Of a stretch of DNA of 64,000 bases, positions 63,364-64,000 are shown piece by piece; within the stretch, counting starts at the first letter, position 1; the number at the start of each line of letters is the position of its first letter. The DNA is from Sessilibacter corallicola (GTDB taxonomy: Bacteria > Pseudomonadota > Gammaproteobacteria > Pseudomonadales > Cellvibrionaceae). The notes under the pieces were generated by a model. That model saw nothing but the letters and a program-made list of their open reading frames with translations. It did no database searches and had not been told where the DNA came from. The position numbers and the translations under genes are program-made. Location: positions 186,001-250,000 of the forward strand of contig NZ_JAJSLX010000005.1 in assembly GCF_021290925.1 (NCBI RefSeq), written 5' to 3'.

Positions 63364-64000
63364 TTAGTGCAGATCGGCATTCTCAGGTGTTTCATCTTCC
63401 GTGTTTTCATCCGTATTTCTCGCCGTGATAAAGCGGCCGAAGAATATTCCGATTTCAAACAGAAGCCACATTGGCACCGCCAACAATGCTTGAGAAATAA
63501 CGTCTGGTGGCGTTAATAACATGCCGAGAACAAAACATCCGACCAATACGTAAGGTCGTTTTTGACCGAGGCGCTTGGCGTCGGTAACGCCTGCCCATAT
63601 CATCAAAACCGTCGCCACTGGGATTTCAAAGGCAAATCCGAAGGCGAAGAACAGCTTGATAACAAAGTCTAGGTAAGAGCCCATATCGGTCATTACCGTC
63701 ACACCTTCAGGTGCGGTTCCGGTAAAGAACGCGAAGATCAGCGGAAACACCACGTAGTAAGCGAACGCCATTCCCGAGTAAAACAAGATAACGCTGGAGA
63801 TCAGCATGGGAATGGCGATTCTCTTCTCTTTTTGGTACAGCGCTGGGGCAATGAATGACCACAATTGGAAGAGTAAGTACGGCATTGACAGAAACACCGC
63901 AGCGAACATGGTCATTTTAAACGGTGTTAGAAACGGTGACGCTACCTCAGTGGCGATCATACTTGCGCCTTCGGGCAAGAAGCGCTGCAGCGGCGTCGAT
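63364..64000 (-). CDS. tatC: Sec-independent translocase TatC, 5' end beyond window
   Basis: The minus-strand frame is open to the window edge, so the true start is outside; 212 residues are seen. It matches Tat[28 protein letters not shown] after the first periplasmic loop, the [11 protein letters not shown] basic cytoplasmic loop, the periplasmic [18 protein letters not shown], and [20 protein letters not shown]. TatC recognises twin-arginine signals and, with TatA/TatB, moves folded proteins such as the PhoD encoded here. tatA and tatB would lie to the right. Confidence 0.94.
   Translation of the reverse strand, partial: STPLQRFLPEGASMIATEVASPFLTPFKMTMFAAVFLSMPYLLFQLWSFIAPALYQKEKRIAIPMLISSVILFYSGMAFAYYVVFPLIFAFFTGTAPEGVTVMTDMGSYLDFVIKLFFAFGFAFEIPVATVLMIWAGVTDAKRLGQKRPYVLVGCFVLGMLLTPPDVISQALLAVPMWLLFEIGIFFGRFITARNTDENTEDETPENADLH

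Overview
This window looks like a chromosome segment of a free-living, probably marine gammaproteobacterium. Gene content and order suggest the Cellvibrionales/Pseudomonadales side of the class, but this is inference and no marker gene was compared. Supporting points are the block ygfB-pepP next to a TIGR02449 coiled-coil gene, zapA, 6S RNA and fau; ilvA divergent from rpiA; a fused thiD-thiE; a TonB-dependent receptor; and many small dispersed repeats. Most of it is single-copy chromosomal sequence. I see no rRNA or tRNA gene, no CRISPR array, no transposase and no prophage.

Layout. 1-6.1 kb: the tail of a TRAP transporter gene, a small zincin-like protein, a DUF99 protein, an Abi-alpha-like protein, a MerR/thiopurine methyltransferase divergent pair with a readable MerR-type promoter, and a coupled degenerate-GGDEF/AraC pair. 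6.3-11.7 kb: a TonB-dependent receptor followed by a lipoprotein beta-propeller phytase, then a secreted amidohydrolase. 11.9-19.1 kb: the thiamine operon on the minus strand (TPP riboswitch, thiC, thiO, thiG, thiDE, thiS, thiF), split between thiDE and thiS by a 282-bp MITE-like repeat. 19.2-24.1 kb: two small secreted paralogues (one apparently starting at ATT), the rRNA-repair pair rtcB-prfH, small ORFs with good ribosome binding sites, a following gene interrupted by an in-frame UGA, and a lipoprotein. 24.1-30.8 kb: the pepP, ygfB, zapA, 6S RNA, fau, ilvA, rpiA core block. 31-37.5 kb: a more AT-rich accessory stretch with a secreted protein, an MscS-like channel, an orphan gene, the second MITE copy, and a two-gene unit of an atypical zinc-ribbon SDR and a ubiquitin-like/Mut7-C RNase. 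37.5-47.6 kb: a VWA/MoxR pair, photolyase with a DUF523/DUF1722 protein, small lipoprotein, esterase, serA, DUF3108 protein and a lipase-like hydrolase. 47.6-52.7 kb: a palindromic repeat, two tandem paralogues that fuse a chalcone-isomerase-like domain to a TonB C-terminal domain, and a sugar-phosphate mutarotase. 53-64 kb: class I aldolase, retropepsin-like protease, DsbA-family protein, Tat-exported PhoD phosphatase, WYL regulator, proline iminopeptidase, dtd, an HD-GYP regulator, and the start of tatC running off the right edge.

How the genes fit together. Phosphorus scavenging appears twice (TonB receptor with phytase; PhoD). The thiamine operon is complete for de novo pyrimidine and thiazole synthesis under TPP control. 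The rtcB-prfH pair is a known ribosome-repair module. The least explained parts are the UGA-split gene behind prfH, the SDR/Ub-Mut7-C RNase pair, the chalcone-isomerase/TonB duplication and the MITE family, whose two copies differ by a compensatory base-pair change in an internal stem.
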